Shown: positions 8,120 through 16,477 of the stretch, piece by piece | Layout: every line of letters begins with the position of its first letter | Position numbering within the stretch: position 1 is the stretch's first letter | Source of the DNA: Acinetobacter bereziniae LMG 1003 = CIP 70.12 | Lineage (GTDB): Bacteria; Pseudomonadota; Gammaproteobacteria; Pseudomonadales; Moraxellaceae | Assembly (NCBI RefSeq): GCF_000368925.1 | Contig: NZ_KB849755.1 | Span: forward strand, 231,114-275,775 | Reading direction: 5' to 3' | Length of the DNA: 44,662 bases | The notes under the pieces: model-generated | The model's input: only the letters and a program-made list of their open reading frames with translations | Databases searched by the model: none | Told to the model about the DNA's origin: nothing | Made by a program: the position numbers and the translations under genes

Positions 8120-10156
8120 CTACTCTCCTCGAGCAAATAATTTATCCAGTTGTGAAAGTGGAAATGCACGCCATGTTGGTCGACCATGATTACATTGGCT
8201 GGCAAATTCTGTTTGTTCCATCTGACGCAATAAAGCATTCATTTCTGACAGGCTTAGCATGCGGTGTGCTCTCACTGCACCATGACAAGCCATACCTGCC
8301 AAAATTTGATCTCGCTTTTGTTGAAGTGCTTGTGCTTCATCGTTCGGGTCAAGATCATTCAGCAATTCAGGAACTAAAGCACCAAAGTCAGCTTTATGTA
8401 AAATTGCAGGTACGCCACGGACAATGACCTGATCATCCCCATACTGATCTATTTCCAAACCTAAACGCCCAAGTTGAGGTTTTAAATCATCTACGCGTGT
8501 AGCTTGCATACGTGTAATTGAGATCACTTTAGGAATAAGCAATTGTTGAGAAGTCCAAAACTCAGGTTTGTCCCATGCAGATTTCATCTGTTGTAAAAGA
8601 ATACGTTCATGCGCAGCATGCATATCCACAATAATCAATCCTTCAGTATTTTGCGCAAGAATATAAATACCGTGCAATTGTGCAATAGCAATACCTAAAG
8701 GATATTCATCAACCTGGGGTTGATTAGACTTATTGACAATTTGCTGTACAGACTGATCATAAGAGGCTTGATCTGTGAGTGGTTGATCCAATTCGGCAAT
8801 ATCACTATTTTCACGGAGCGGTGCCAAATAGCTCTTTAAGGCATTATTGAGTTGCTGTGACCCATGATACTGCTGTTGTGGCTGATTCGCAGCATAATGT
8901 ACAGTTTGCGGTTGTGTATGACTAAAATCTGTTAAACCATCATTTTGCAAAATCCGAGAATCTGAATTGCTTAGGCTATTTTCATACTCCTGCTGTTGAT
9001 TGACATTCTCTGATACTGAGCGATCACGATGAAGTTGAAACTGCTCTTGATAACGCGGTTGAGGTTGTTGCAAATGATTTTGTTGAGATTCCTCTTGTTT
9101 CATTGCCGAAGCTAATTCTGCTGTCGCTGTTTGAAATTTTGACAGGGTTTCTTTAGCAAAATGGCGTACAAACTCGTGCACTTCACGCTGATTTAAAAAA
9201 CGAATTTCATGTTTAGTAGGATGAACATTGACATCGATATTTTCAGGGTCAACTTCTAAAAAAAGCAAATATGCAGCATGTTGATGTCCGTGGAGAATAC
9301 CATCGTATGCCATGCGTAACGCGTGTGAAATGGTTTTATCTTTAACAATGCGTCCATTCACATAAACATATTGCAAATCCGCTTGGGCACGAGCATCTGA
9401 TGGATGTCCCAACCAACCTGATAAACGCATACTAATACTATCAGCATCAATCCAATAAGCATTTTCAGTAAATTGACGCCCCAATAATTGCTGTACACGT
9501 TGGAATCGTAACTCGCCACTGTCGGCAATAGGTAAATTCAAACGAATATTATCGTTATGTTCCAACACAAAACGTATATCAAAATGAGTCAATGCCATAC
9601 GGCGGACAATTTCTTCGATATGTCCAAATTCAGTTCCTGGCTTTTTTAAGAATTTACGGCGTGCCGGTACATTAAAAAATAAATCCTGAATACGAATATG
9701 TGTGCCTTGTTGCGCTGCAACTGCCTGTATATCCTGATGATCAAACGCCGTACCATTTACTTCAAGCTGATAGCCAACACCTGAATCATCTTGGCTGCTG
9801 GTTAAGGTTAACCGAGAAACAGCAGCAATCGATGCCAGCGCCTCGCCACGAAAACCTAAACTTACTATTGCGTGTAAATCTTCAGCAGACTGAATTTTAC
9901 TGGTTGCGTGTCGTGTTACGGAAAGCGCCAAATCCTCAGGATGAATGCCTCGCCCATTGTCAATAATTTCAATGAGCGTACTCCCCCCATTAGCAACACG
10001 AACAATCAATTCAGTCGCACCGGCATCAATTGAGTTTTCAACTAACTCTTTAACCACAGAAGATGGGCGTTCGATTACCTCACCTGCTGCAATTTGGTTC
10101 GCCAATGCTGGATTTAAAGTTTGGATACGTCTTAAACTGATATCTTCATGTTGCAT
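8120..10156 (-). CDS. mutL: DNA mismatch repair protein MutL
   Basis: MutL couples MutS mismatch recognition to strand incision. The 678-residue protein has the GHKL ATPase motifs at the N-terminus (ELVENSIDAGAT, DNGRGI, GFRGEALASI) and VNGRIVKD/VHPTKHEIRF in the transducer domain. A Gln/Asn-rich linker spans about 345-470. The C-terminal dimerisation domain carries DMHAAHERI near 508, ACHGAVRAHRML and CNHGRPTWRAF. These are the metal-binding motifs of endonuclease-type MutLs found in bacteria lacking MutH. The first motif continues RILLQ, with Gln where the usual pattern has Glu. An AGGTGA site precedes the ATG. tsaE lies 64 bp upstream. Confidence 0.97.
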   Translation of the reverse strand: MQHEDISLRRIQTLNPALANQIAAGEVIERPSSVVKELVENSIDAGATELIVRVANGGSTLIEIIDNGRGIHPEDLALSVTRHATSKIQSAEDLHAIVSLGFRGEALASIAAVSRLTLTSSQDDSGVGYQLEVNGTAFDHQDIQAVAAQQGTHIRIQDLFFNVPARRKFLKKPGTEFGHIEEIVRRMALTHFDIRFVLEHNDNIRLNLPIADSGELRFQRVQQLLGRQFTENAYWIDADSISMRLSGWLGHPSDARAQADLQYVYVNGRIVKDKTISHALRMAYDGILHGHQHAAYLLFLEVDPENIDVNVHPTKHEIRFLNQREVHEFVRHFAKETLSKFQTATAELASAMKQEESQQNHLQQPQPRYQEQFQLHRDRSVSENVNQQQEYENSLSNSDSRILQNDGLTDFSHTQPQTVHYAANQPQQQYHGSQQLNNALKSYLAPLRENSDIAELDQPLTDQASYDQSVQQIVNKSNQPQVDEYPLGIAIAQLHGIYILAQNTEGLIIVDMHAAHERILLQQMKSAWDKPEFWTSQQLLIPKVISITRMQATRVDDLKPQLGRLGLEIDQYGDDQVIVRGVPAILHKADFGALVPELLNDLDPNDEAQALQQKRDQILAGMACHGAVRAHRMLSLSEMNALLRQMEQTEFASQCNHGRPTWRAFPLSQLDKLFARGE

Positions 10157-10220
10157 TCAATTCACCTGATCATTAAATGAATCTAAAAACGAAAATTTTT
10201 TATAGTTAGAATTTAACTGA

Positions 10221-10685
10221 TTAAAAGCGCATTAATTCTTGAACCAACTGAGAAGATGTACTTTCTATACTTACTTCACGCACAGTTTCATCTGCCCCTT
10301 TTAAGATCGTAATGACATGATCAGCTTTTGGAATTTCATCTCCGCCTTTCGAAGGCCACTCAAATAAGAATAATGCATCTGTTTGGTCTAAATAATCACG
10401 TATTCCCATCAATTCTAATTCATAAGGATCATTTAAACGATACAAGTCAAAATGAAATACATCCTTAGCTTGAATGCTATAAGGCTCCACCAATGTATAG
10501 GTTGGACTTTTAACTGCACCTTGATGCCCTAAGCTTTGCAACCAATAGCGCGTTAATGTTGTTTTACCCGCGCCAAGATCACCGATGAGATAAATTACGC
10601 CTTTTGCAATATGTTGCGCCAGTTTTTTTGCTAACTTTTGAGTGTCTTGTTCATTGCTTAGACTTAATTTAGAGGAATACTGCAT
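10221..10685 (-). CDS. tsaE: tRNA threonylcarbamoyladenosine biosynthesis ATPase TsaE
   Basis: TsaE is the small ATPase that works with TsaB and TsaD to make t6A at position 37 of ANN-decoding tRNAs. The protein has Walker A GDLGAGKTTLTR, then SPTYTLVEPY, HFDLYRL and LFEWPSKGG, the usual order in this family. The ATG at 10685 gives 154 residues, normal for TsaE. An in-frame TTG at 10715 would add ten residues with no better ribosome-binding site. It is the first gene of the minus-strand tsaE-mutL-miaA group and is divergent from the pseudouridine synthase at 10812. Confidence 0.93.
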   Translation of the reverse strand: MQYSSKLSLSNEQDTQKLAKKLAQHIAKGVIYLIGDLGAGKTTLTRYWLQSLGHQGAVKSPTYTLVEPYSIQAKDVFHFDLYRLNDPYELELMGIRDYLDQTDALFLFEWPSKGGDEIPKADHVITILKGADETVREVSIESTSSQLVQELMRF

Positions 10686-10811
10686 AACGCTCACAACATG
10701 ATTCAAACCAGACAATATGATAGCATTGCACGACTTTAAAACCTATGTTGCATTGTTGAGAAATCATGTTTTGACCTGTTCAAGCTGACTTAAATAGCAA
10801 TTGCAATCTTA

Positions 10812-11747
10812 ATGACATCCAGTATCACCATGAAACAATATACTTCTCTTTCTGACTTTCAACCACCAATGAGGGATGGTGTAACAGCATCTAAAGTATA
10901 TTTACCTCAATTAGAAAAATCCCCGCAAAGTCTATTTATATTTTTGTGTGAGTACTTTCCACATATTACTGCCAATGAATGGAGGCAGCGTTTTGATGAT
11001 CATTTAATTTTGGATATGCAAGGTCAAACCCTCAGTATAGAGCATCCTTATATCGAACATACTCATATTTATTATTATCGTTTTCTCAACCACGAAGTTC
11101 AGGTGCCATTTCAGGAAAAAATTCTTTATGAAAATGATGATCTACTGGTGGTTGATAAACCCCACTTTCTAACCATTAGCCCCTCAGGACAATATATTCA
11201 AGAAACCCTTTTAGTTCGCTTAAAAAAAACCACTAATAATGCAGACTTGACACCTATACATCGTTTAGACCGTGAAACAGCTGGAGTCGTGTTATTCTCC
11301 AAGCGTCCACAAACTCGTGGTATTTACCAGCAAATGTTTGCTGATCGTCAGGTAAAAAAGACCTACCATGCCATTGCCGCTTATAACCCAAACCTCAGCT
11401 TCCCATATCAGGTTGCATTAAGAATGGAGAAAGGTGAACCTTTCTATACCATGAAAGTGACCGAAGGCATAACCAACTCACAAACTGAAATTCATCTTAT
11501 TGAACATGATCAGGTATGGGCTAAATATTTATTAAAACCGATTACAGGAAAGCAGCACCAACTACGTGTACATCTCAATTGGCTGAATTTGCCCATCAAA
11601 AATGATTCATTTTATCCAACTGTAGTGCATAAAGATCCTCATGATTTCTCACAACCTTTACAACTTTTAGCCCAGAAAATTGAGTTTATTGATCCGATTA
11701 CAATGCAAGCGTTATGTTTTTGTTCTGCCTATGAATTGACACTGTAA
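10812..11747 (+). CDS. RluA-family RNA pseudouridine synthase
   Basis: The 311-residue protein isomerises uridine to pseudouridine in rRNA or tRNA. The catalytic motif HRLDRETAGVVLF is at about 149-161, with the nucleophilic Asp in RLD. An ENDDLLVVDKP strand precedes it and KPITGKQHQLRVHL follows, which fits the RluA family. The N-terminal 100 residues have an S4-like or degenerate linker character. The RNA target cannot be assigned. The ATG at 10812 is the first; an in-frame ATG at 10830 (MKQYTSLS) is an alternative. It stands alone, divergent from tsaE, with no obvious terminator after it. Confidence 0.88.
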   Translation: MTSSITMKQYTSLSDFQPPMRDGVTASKVYLPQLEKSPQSLFIFLCEYFPHITANEWRQRFDDHLILDMQGQTLSIEHPYIEHTHIYYYRFLNHEVQVPFQEKILYENDDLLVVDKPHFLTISPSGQYIQETLLVRLKKTTNNADLTPIHRLDRETAGVVLFSKRPQTRGIYQQMFADRQVKKTYHAIAAYNPNLSFPYQVALRMEKGEPFYTMKVTEGITNSQTEIHLIEHDQVWAKYLLKPITGKQHQLRVHLNWLNLPIKNDSFYPTVVHKDPHDFSQPLQLLAQKIEFIDPITMQALCFCSAYELTL

Positions 11748-11854
11748 TGTTGACGTAATGACAAATATAGGACTTTTTGATGATTAGAGATTGAAATTCC
11801 GAAAGCTTTGATTAAAATAGGCATTCAAACTTAAATTTTGTTTGGTTAACATTC

Positions 11855-12166
11855 ATGAGAAAAACCGAAGTTTATCAAGTACGCCTTGATTCACAAGAAA
11901 AAAAACTTGCTTTTGCCGTTTTTAAACAATTAGGCATCACCCCTGCTCAAGCAGTTCGACTTTTTTTTAAACAAGTCGTAATCACCAAATCTATTCCATT
12001 TGCAATTGAAAACCAAAATATCAATATGGACCAGATATTAAAATTAAGAAAACTCAAGCAAGAACAACAGAATGGACAAACAAGTACTGCTGTTGACTTA
12101 AGTGATGATGACGAAGATTTGTTTGCAGAGTTAAATGCGATCTTGGGCGAAAGTGACAAAAATTAA
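11855..12166 (+). CDS. RelB/DinJ-type antitoxin, apparently orphan
   Basis: The 103-residue protein begins with a ribbon-helix-helix-like segment (VYQVRLDSQEKKLAFAVFKQLGITPAQAVRLFFKQVV), the pattern of RelB/DinJ antitoxins that bind their own promoter. The C-terminal half is charged and acidic (DLSDDDEDLFAELNAIL), as expected for the disordered toxin-wrapping part. No RelE/YafQ-like toxin gene lies on either side; the next gene is a GNAT acetyltransferase 96 bp downstream. A candidate promoter TTGATT-N18-TAAATT lies just upstream, and no Shine-Dalgarno is obvious before the ATG. It may be a solitary regulator, or pair with a distant toxin. Confidence 0.72.
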   Translation: MRKTEVYQVRLDSQEKKLAFAVFKQLGITPAQAVRLFFKQVVITKSIPFAIENQNINMDQILKLRKLKQEQQNGQTSTAVDLSDDDEDLFAELNAILGESDKN

Positions 12167-12262
12167 CAGTGTCGCAATTTTAAACAATTCATTTACTTTA
12201 ATTTTCTATTTTTTAGTTATGCTCTTTTGCAAAGATAAAAAATCATTGCAAGGAGTATATAA

Positions 12263-12706
12263 ATGATCGTGAGACGCGCGACCAAAGAAGATTTAGATCA
12301 ACTTGCTGTTTTATTTGATGAATATCGCCAATTTTATGGTGCATCTTCCAATCTTAAACAATCTCTTGATTTTCTTAAACAACGTTTTGAGAATAAGGAA
12401 AGTGTTATCTTTATTCATGTAAAAGATGATGTTTTTACAGGTTTTGTTCTACTTTATCAGGGTTTTACATCTGTATCCTGTTCTAAATACTATATTTTAG
12501 ATGATGTATATGTCACTCCGGTTTATCGCAGACAAGGTTCTGCCAAACAGCTGATTGATACAGCCATTCTATTTGCAAGACATGAAGATGCACAGCGTAT
12601 TAGTTTAGAAACACAAAAAAACAATTACCATTCCCATCAATTGTATGAACAAATGGGTTTTGTCAAAGATAACGAGTTTCAAACCTATCATTGTTTCTTG
12701 AAGTAA
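12263..12706 (+). CDS. GNAT-family N-acetyltransferase
   Basis: The 147-residue protein has the GNAT layout: N-terminal IVRRATKEDLDQLAVLFDEY, then YYILDDVYVTPVYRRQGSAKQLI, the acetyl-CoA pyrophosphate-binding motif A (RRQGSA in place of the usual R/Q-x-x-G-x-G/A), then ISLETQKNNYHSHQLYEQMGF. The acyl acceptor is unknown; similar small GNATs act on amines or protein N-termini. A strong AAGGAG precedes the ATG. The preceding gene encodes an antitoxin-like protein. Toxic GNATs (TacT/AtaT type) are known beside ribbon-helix-helix antitoxins, but the 96-bp gap and motif details do not specifically point to that group. Confidence 0.85.
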   Translation: MIVRRATKEDLDQLAVLFDEYRQFYGASSNLKQSLDFLKQRFENKESVIFIHVKDDVFTGFVLLYQGFTSVSCSKYYILDDVYVTPVYRRQGSAKQLIDTAILFARHEDAQRISLETQKNNYHSHQLYEQMGFVKDNEFQTYHCFLK

Positions 12707-13131
12707 TTCTATTTCTTGCAGGCGTTTTAGTTTTAACACTAAAAGGTGAATTTTGGATTATTAATGCTGTTAGATTGTCAGATGAAGTGCAATAAAGCTT
12801 TCATTGCCACAGTTTATATATCAAAAGTTTAAATAGATTTGTTTAGGCAATACTGTACGCTTATACTGTAAATAAAGCAGTACTTTGTTTATGCTCATAT
12901 ATCCCACTCAACATGGCGACCTCCATGTCGCCTCACGATACACAGAATATTGATGATTCAAAAGTACAAAATAAATGAATCACCAAATCTTCTAGTAAAT
13001 TGTATAAAAATCAAAAAATTCATTAGGTATGCATGATTAAAATCCAGTCACTTGTATGAATAATCAGGCGGTTTGACCATAGTCAATCTAAAACTAATCA
13101 TCAGTGAAGCCTCAGACTTTGCTAACTATGA
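12707..13131. other. Intergenic region between convergent GNAT and rsuA genes
   Basis: This 425-bp gap contains a small hairpin at about 12727-12746 (TTTTAGT pairing with ACTAAAA) without a T run, and copy B of the dispersed repeat at about 12872-13035. No gene is supported. Confidence 0.65.
12872..13035. repeat. Dispersed repeat, copy B
   Basis: This is the partner of 6176-6345. Here the core contains a potential hairpin, GGCGAC pairing with GTCGCC around CTCCAT (12915-12932). In copy A the left arm has drifted (GATGAC), so the stem is weaker there. It lies between two convergent genes. Confidence 0.65.
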
Positions 13132-13854
13132 TTAAACTTCAGATAAATCATCTGATTTATTTTTTGCAGCCACCACTTGGGCTTCATTTAGATATAGCCA
13201 TTCTCCTTCAGGCAAATCATTCAGTACCAATTGTCCTACTTGGGCACGATGTAAACGCTCAACTTTGTTGCCTACCGCAGCAAGCATTCGTTTCACTTGA
13301 TGATAAACACCTTGATGTACAGTTATTTTTAACGCATGTTCAGCAAGACGTTGTACATCTGTTGCTGCAAAAAGCCCTTTTTCATTACGCAGTTCAACGC
13401 CTTGTTCAAGTTGTTGAATTTGCTCATCCGTGATCGGATCAACAGTTTGTATTTGATAAACTTTAGGCACATGCTTTTTAGGATGCGTCAAGGCTTGTAA
13501 AAACTGACCATCATCAGTGAATAGTAATAAACCTGTGGTATCCTGATCTAAGCGCCCTACACTTTGTAGACCACGATTCATCAATACATCATCAAACAGA
13601 TCAAAAACACTGAAATGATGAGTAGATTGATGTGAACATTCATAATTCTGCGGTTTATTTAAAGCGATATAAACTTTTTCTCGATATTGAAATGTTTGCT
13701 GATACACCGAAAATTCTAAATGATCTAAATCAAGTTTAAACTTTGGATCAGTAATAACCTCGTTTTGAATTTGAATTGCACCATTCTTGATTAATTGCTG
13801 GCAATGCTTTCTAGAACCAAAACCTTGTGATTGCAACATTTTTTCCAAAAACAT
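13132..13854 (-). CDS. rsuA: RsuA-family 16S rRNA pseudouridine synthase
   Basis: The 240-residue protein has an N-terminal S4 RNA-binding domain (residues 1-50, MFLEKMLQSQGFGSRKHCQQ) followed by the catalytic domain with GRLDQDTTGLLLFTDDG at about 98-114, the Asp being the nucleophile. HQGVYHQVKRMLAAVGNKVERLHR is the RsuA-type C-terminal motif. E. coli RsuA modifies U516 of 16S rRNA; the same target is likely but paralogues (RluB/E/F) share these motifs. An AAGG box lies about 10 bases before the ATG. It is convergent with the GNAT gene and downstream of the oxidoreductase gene by about 100 bp. Confidence 0.85.
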   Translation of the reverse strand: MFLEKMLQSQGFGSRKHCQQLIKNGAIQIQNEVITDPKFKLDLDHLEFSVYQQTFQYREKVYIALNKPQNYECSHQSTHHFSVFDLFDDVLMNRGLQSVGRLDQDTTGLLLFTDDGQFLQALTHPKKHVPKVYQIQTVDPITDEQIQQLEQGVELRNEKGLFAATDVQRLAEHALKITVHQGVYHQVKRMLAAVGNKVERLHRAQVGQLVLNDLPEGEWLYLNEAQVVAAKNKSDDLSEV

Positions 13855-13958
13855 AAATCAATACCTTAAAAATTCACGACACAGTTTAGAGTATCGTGAA
13901 TCGAAACCCAATCGAGAATCGTATTTTATCAGCATGATCACTTCATCATGCATAGACA

Positions 13959-14867
13959 CTAGCCACCAAATACAAATGATTTATGCGCTGCTACCCCAGC
14001 CATTGCACCATCAGCAACAGAGAATGCAACAGAACCACCTGAACGTGTGATGTCCCCACATGCGTAAATGTTTTTTAAATTGGTCTGCTTTGTAGCATTG
14101 GTTAAGATTGCTTCACTATATTCATTACGGTCTATATCCAAACCTAGTTTTCTAATCCAAGGTGAATTAATTCTCATAAAAGTAGAGACAAATAATCCAT
14201 CCAATTGAGTCTGGTCACCATTTTCAAATTTCAAATCACAGTGATTTTCGATCTTGGCGATTTTACGAGTATCTAACTTCACATGGCGTTGATTTAATTG
14301 CTCCAAAATTGCAGGCTCGATTGTATCAATTGAAACTGCAGCATTGAGGAATAATGTTGTTTTGCCCCAATCAGGTAGCATTAAAGCCATATGAAGAGAA
14401 TGCGAACCAGAATATAACATCCCGAGTTGACCAAGATTTAATTCATAGCCGTCACAGTATGGACAATGGAATACACTCTTTCCCCAACGCTCAGTCAAGC
14501 CTTCTATTTCAGGTAAATCATCTTTCACACCTGCTGCAATAATCAATTTTTCAGCTTGAATCAGGTCGCGCTTATTATTTTCATCTTCTGTAAAAACCTC
14601 ATAATGATCATTCATTGCCTGTACGTCGATAACAGATGCATTCAACCAAGTAATGCTTGAATATTTTTCTAACTGTTGCTTTGCTTCCACAATGATTGCA
14701 GAAGGCTCCTGTCCATCTTGGGTCAGAAAATTATGTGAATGCGCCGCAAACCGATTTCTACGTAAACCTGCATCTACCACCAATACTTTTTTTCTAGCTC
14801 TTACTAAAGGTAAAGCCGCAGATAAACCTGCAAAACTTCCACCAATGATCATCACGTCATATTTCAT
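13959..14867 (-). CDS. Thioredoxin-reductase-like FAD/NAD(P) oxidoreductase
   Basis: The 302-residue protein has an N-terminal FAD-binding GGSFAGLSAALPL (residues 9-21), a redox-active CPYCDGYE near 131-138, and a C-terminal YACGDITRSGG flavin motif. This is the size and order of low-molecular-weight thioredoxin reductase, but classical TrxB has CATCDG. The CPYCDG variant occurs in TrxR-like proteins whose partners are often unknown. It is divergent from an Rrf2-family regulator 103 bp away. A promoter on its strand (TTGCAA-N17-TATAGT) is embedded in two operator-like repeats, so regulation by that Rrf2 protein is likely. It might serve redox or peroxide defence; this is inferred. Confidence 0.85.
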   Translation of the reverse strand: MKYDVMIIGGSFAGLSAALPLVRARKKVLVVDAGLRRNRFAAHSHNFLTQDGQEPSAIIVEAKQQLEKYSSITWLNASVIDVQAMNDHYEVFTEDENNKRDLIQAEKLIIAAGVKDDLPEIEGLTERWGKSVFHCPYCDGYELNLGQLGMLYSGSHSLHMALMLPDWGKTTLFLNAAVSIDTIEPAILEQLNQRHVKLDTRKIAKIENHCDLKFENGDQTQLDGLFVSTFMRINSPWIRKLGLDIDRNEYSEAILTNATKQTNLKNIYACGDITRSGGSVAFSVADGAMAGVAAHKSFVFGG

Positions 14868-14882
14868 TTTAAACCCCTATAT

Positions 14883-14942
14883 GTAACTTTTGAAATTACT
14901 ATATTGCTTTATTTTTAAAATTGCAACTTTTGATGTTACAAT
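14883..14942. promoter_or_regulatory. Paired operator-like sites and promoter between oxidoreductase and Rrf2 gene
   Basis: Two related 17-mers, GTAACTTTTGAAATTAC at 14883-14899 and GCAACTTTTGATGTTAC at 14923-14939, lie exactly 40 bp apart in the same orientation, about four helical turns. Each is an imperfect inverted repeat of the form GYAAC-N7-RTTAC. On the minus strand TTGCAA (from the second site) and TATAGT (edge of the first) are separated by 17 bp, a near-consensus promoter for the oxidoreductase. On the plus strand TACAAT at 14937-14942 could be the -10 of the Rrf2 gene. Confidence 0.65.
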
Positions 14943-14970
14943 TAATACCAAATTAAGGAGTGTGCATATC

Positions 14971-15429
14971 ATGCGCAAAGACAGTAAACTTTCCCGGATG
15001 TTGCATGTGCTATTACATATGGCACGTGAAAAAAAACCATTCACATCAGAACAGATTGCAGTAATGCTCGACACCAATCCTGTCGTGGTTAGACGTACTA
15101 TGTCGGGTTTAAAAAAAGCGGGATTTGTACATGCCGATAAAGGACCCGGCGGTGGTTGGACATTAATCCAAAATTTAAATGAAATTTCGTTATATGATAT
15201 TTATCAGGCTGTAGGTGAACCCACCATTTTTGCCATGGGGAATGAGCAAGAAACGCCCAACTGTCTTGTTGAACGTGTGGTAAACACTGCTTTAAATCAA
15301 GCAATGCTAGAAGCACAAAACATTTTAATACAGCAACTTAAATCTACAAATTTAGCAAAACTTGCGCAAGATTTTGAGCGCGAATGGAACTTATTGGATA
15401 ATAAACCTTTCAATATTTCAGCGCACTGA
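14971..15429 (+). CDS. Rrf2-family transcriptional regulator
   Basis: The 152-residue protein has an N-terminal winged helix (KLSRMLHVLLHMA...FTSEQIAVMLDTNPVVVRRTMSGLKKAGFVHADKGPGGGWTL), with the wing motif GPGGGW typical of the Rrf2 family. The family includes IscR, NsrR and ligand-free members. Only one Cys is seen (near NCLVERV), so it lacks the three-Cys iron-sulfur cluster set of IscR/NsrR. The ATG at 14971 is chosen for its AAGGAG at 14955-14960; a longer frame from 14890 would cover the operator region. It probably represses itself and the divergent oxidoreductase. Confidence 0.88.
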   Translation: MRKDSKLSRMLHVLLHMAREKKPFTSEQIAVMLDTNPVVVRRTMSGLKKAGFVHADKGPGGGWTLIQNLNEISLYDIYQAVGEPTIFAMGNEQETPNCLVERVVNTALNQAMLEAQNILIQQLKSTNLAKLAQDFEREWNLLDNKPFNISAH

Positions 15430-15538
15430 TTTGCTTCTGTTGAGAATTTTAATACGAATAAATAGATCTCTTCACGCCCTACCTGCGTTGTTTTTAGTAT
15501 AATGCGCCGCTGGAATGAATTGTAAATGATGAATATTA

Positions 15539-15997
15539 ATGAGCCTTTCTAGTCTAGATCTAAATTTAATCGTGCTTCTTGTTTTATTGGCTTGTGGTAT
15601 TTTCAGTCACAATACAGCAGTGACTATCGCTGCTGGCGTATTAATTGTCTTTCGAATCACGCCATTAAGTGAGTTTTTTCCTTTATTACAAACTCACGGT
15701 CTGGAGGTCGGAATTATCATTTTAACAATTGGTGTTCTTACCCCGATTGCCAGTGGAAAAATTCCAGGCGATGTCATCCTAAAATCATTTATGCACTGGA
15801 AATCTCTGACTGCAATTGCAATTGGACTATTGGTCGCATGGTTAGGTGGTCGCGGAGTTTCCTTAATGACCAGCCAACCCAATGTCGTAGCAGGTTTATT
15901 GATCGGTACAGTAGCTGGAGTAGCATTACTGAGAGGTGTTCCTGTGGGTCCACTGATTGCAGCTGGCATCTTATCGTTATTGATTGGTAAATCTTAA
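15539..15997 (+). CDS. yeaL: YeaL/DUF441-family (UPF0756) inner membrane protein
   Basis: The 152-residue protein has four predicted hydrophobic segments: about 8-25, 28-45, 55-75 and 90-150, the last probably more than one helix. The sequence pattern (GIFSHNTAVTIAAGVLIVFRITPL, GIIILTIGVLTPIASGKIP, VAWLGGRGVSLM, GTVAGVALLRGVPVGPLIAAG) matches the UPF0756/YeaL family. Its function is unknown; no transporter or enzyme motif is visible. It is a single gene with its own short upstream region. No terminator was recognised after it. Confidence 0.85.
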   Translation: MSLSSLDLNLIVLLVLLACGIFSHNTAVTIAAGVLIVFRITPLSEFFPLLQTHGLEVGIIILTIGVLTPIASGKIPGDVILKSFMHWKSLTAIAIGLLVAWLGGRGVSLMTSQPNVVAGLLIGTVAGVALLRGVPVGPLIAAGILSLLIGKS

Positions 15998-16477
15998 AAA
16001 TCTTCAAACAAAAAATTCTGAAAAGTTTAAGCACATCCCATCATTGCCAGATATAGATGAAAAATCATGCTGATGGGTAACAGTGTAATGTAGAGTAATC
16101 AATAGAACTGATTTTTTGCTACAAAGCATGTTCAATTGGTCAAGTTTTAACTTTTACTTCATTAATAAAATAATGACCCTCTGATTTTACTTGGATAAAT
16201 CATAAAATTAAAATCCGACAAACTGCAAAAAACAATAAAAATATCAAATAAAATTAATAACATAATCAAATATCACACATTATCAACAGTACAAAAATTC
16301 ATCCTAATCGTTGAATTTTCTTCCACCAAATCATGCATTTTATTCGGTAATATTAAAGAAATTATCGATCTCTCTATCTAAACCTATTTAGAGCGGAAAA
16401 ATTATTCTTAAACAAAGAAATTCTTTTACCTTAAAAAATTTTAAGTAATCCAAACTCAAGACGGGGCTGTATTGAAC
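15998..16477. other. Intergenic region, AT-rich
   Basis: In these 480 bp the only structure seen is an inverted repeat, CCCATCA at 16037-16043 with TGATGGG at 16071-16077, enclosing a smaller ATGA/TCAT hairpin, shortly after yeaL. It has no T run. No gene or promoter could be supported. Confidence 0.5.

Noticed and set aside
14890..14970. N-terminal extension of the Rrf2 regulator (from MKLLYCF)
   Set aside because: It spans the promoter and both operator-like repeats, while ATG 14971 has a good AAGGAG.
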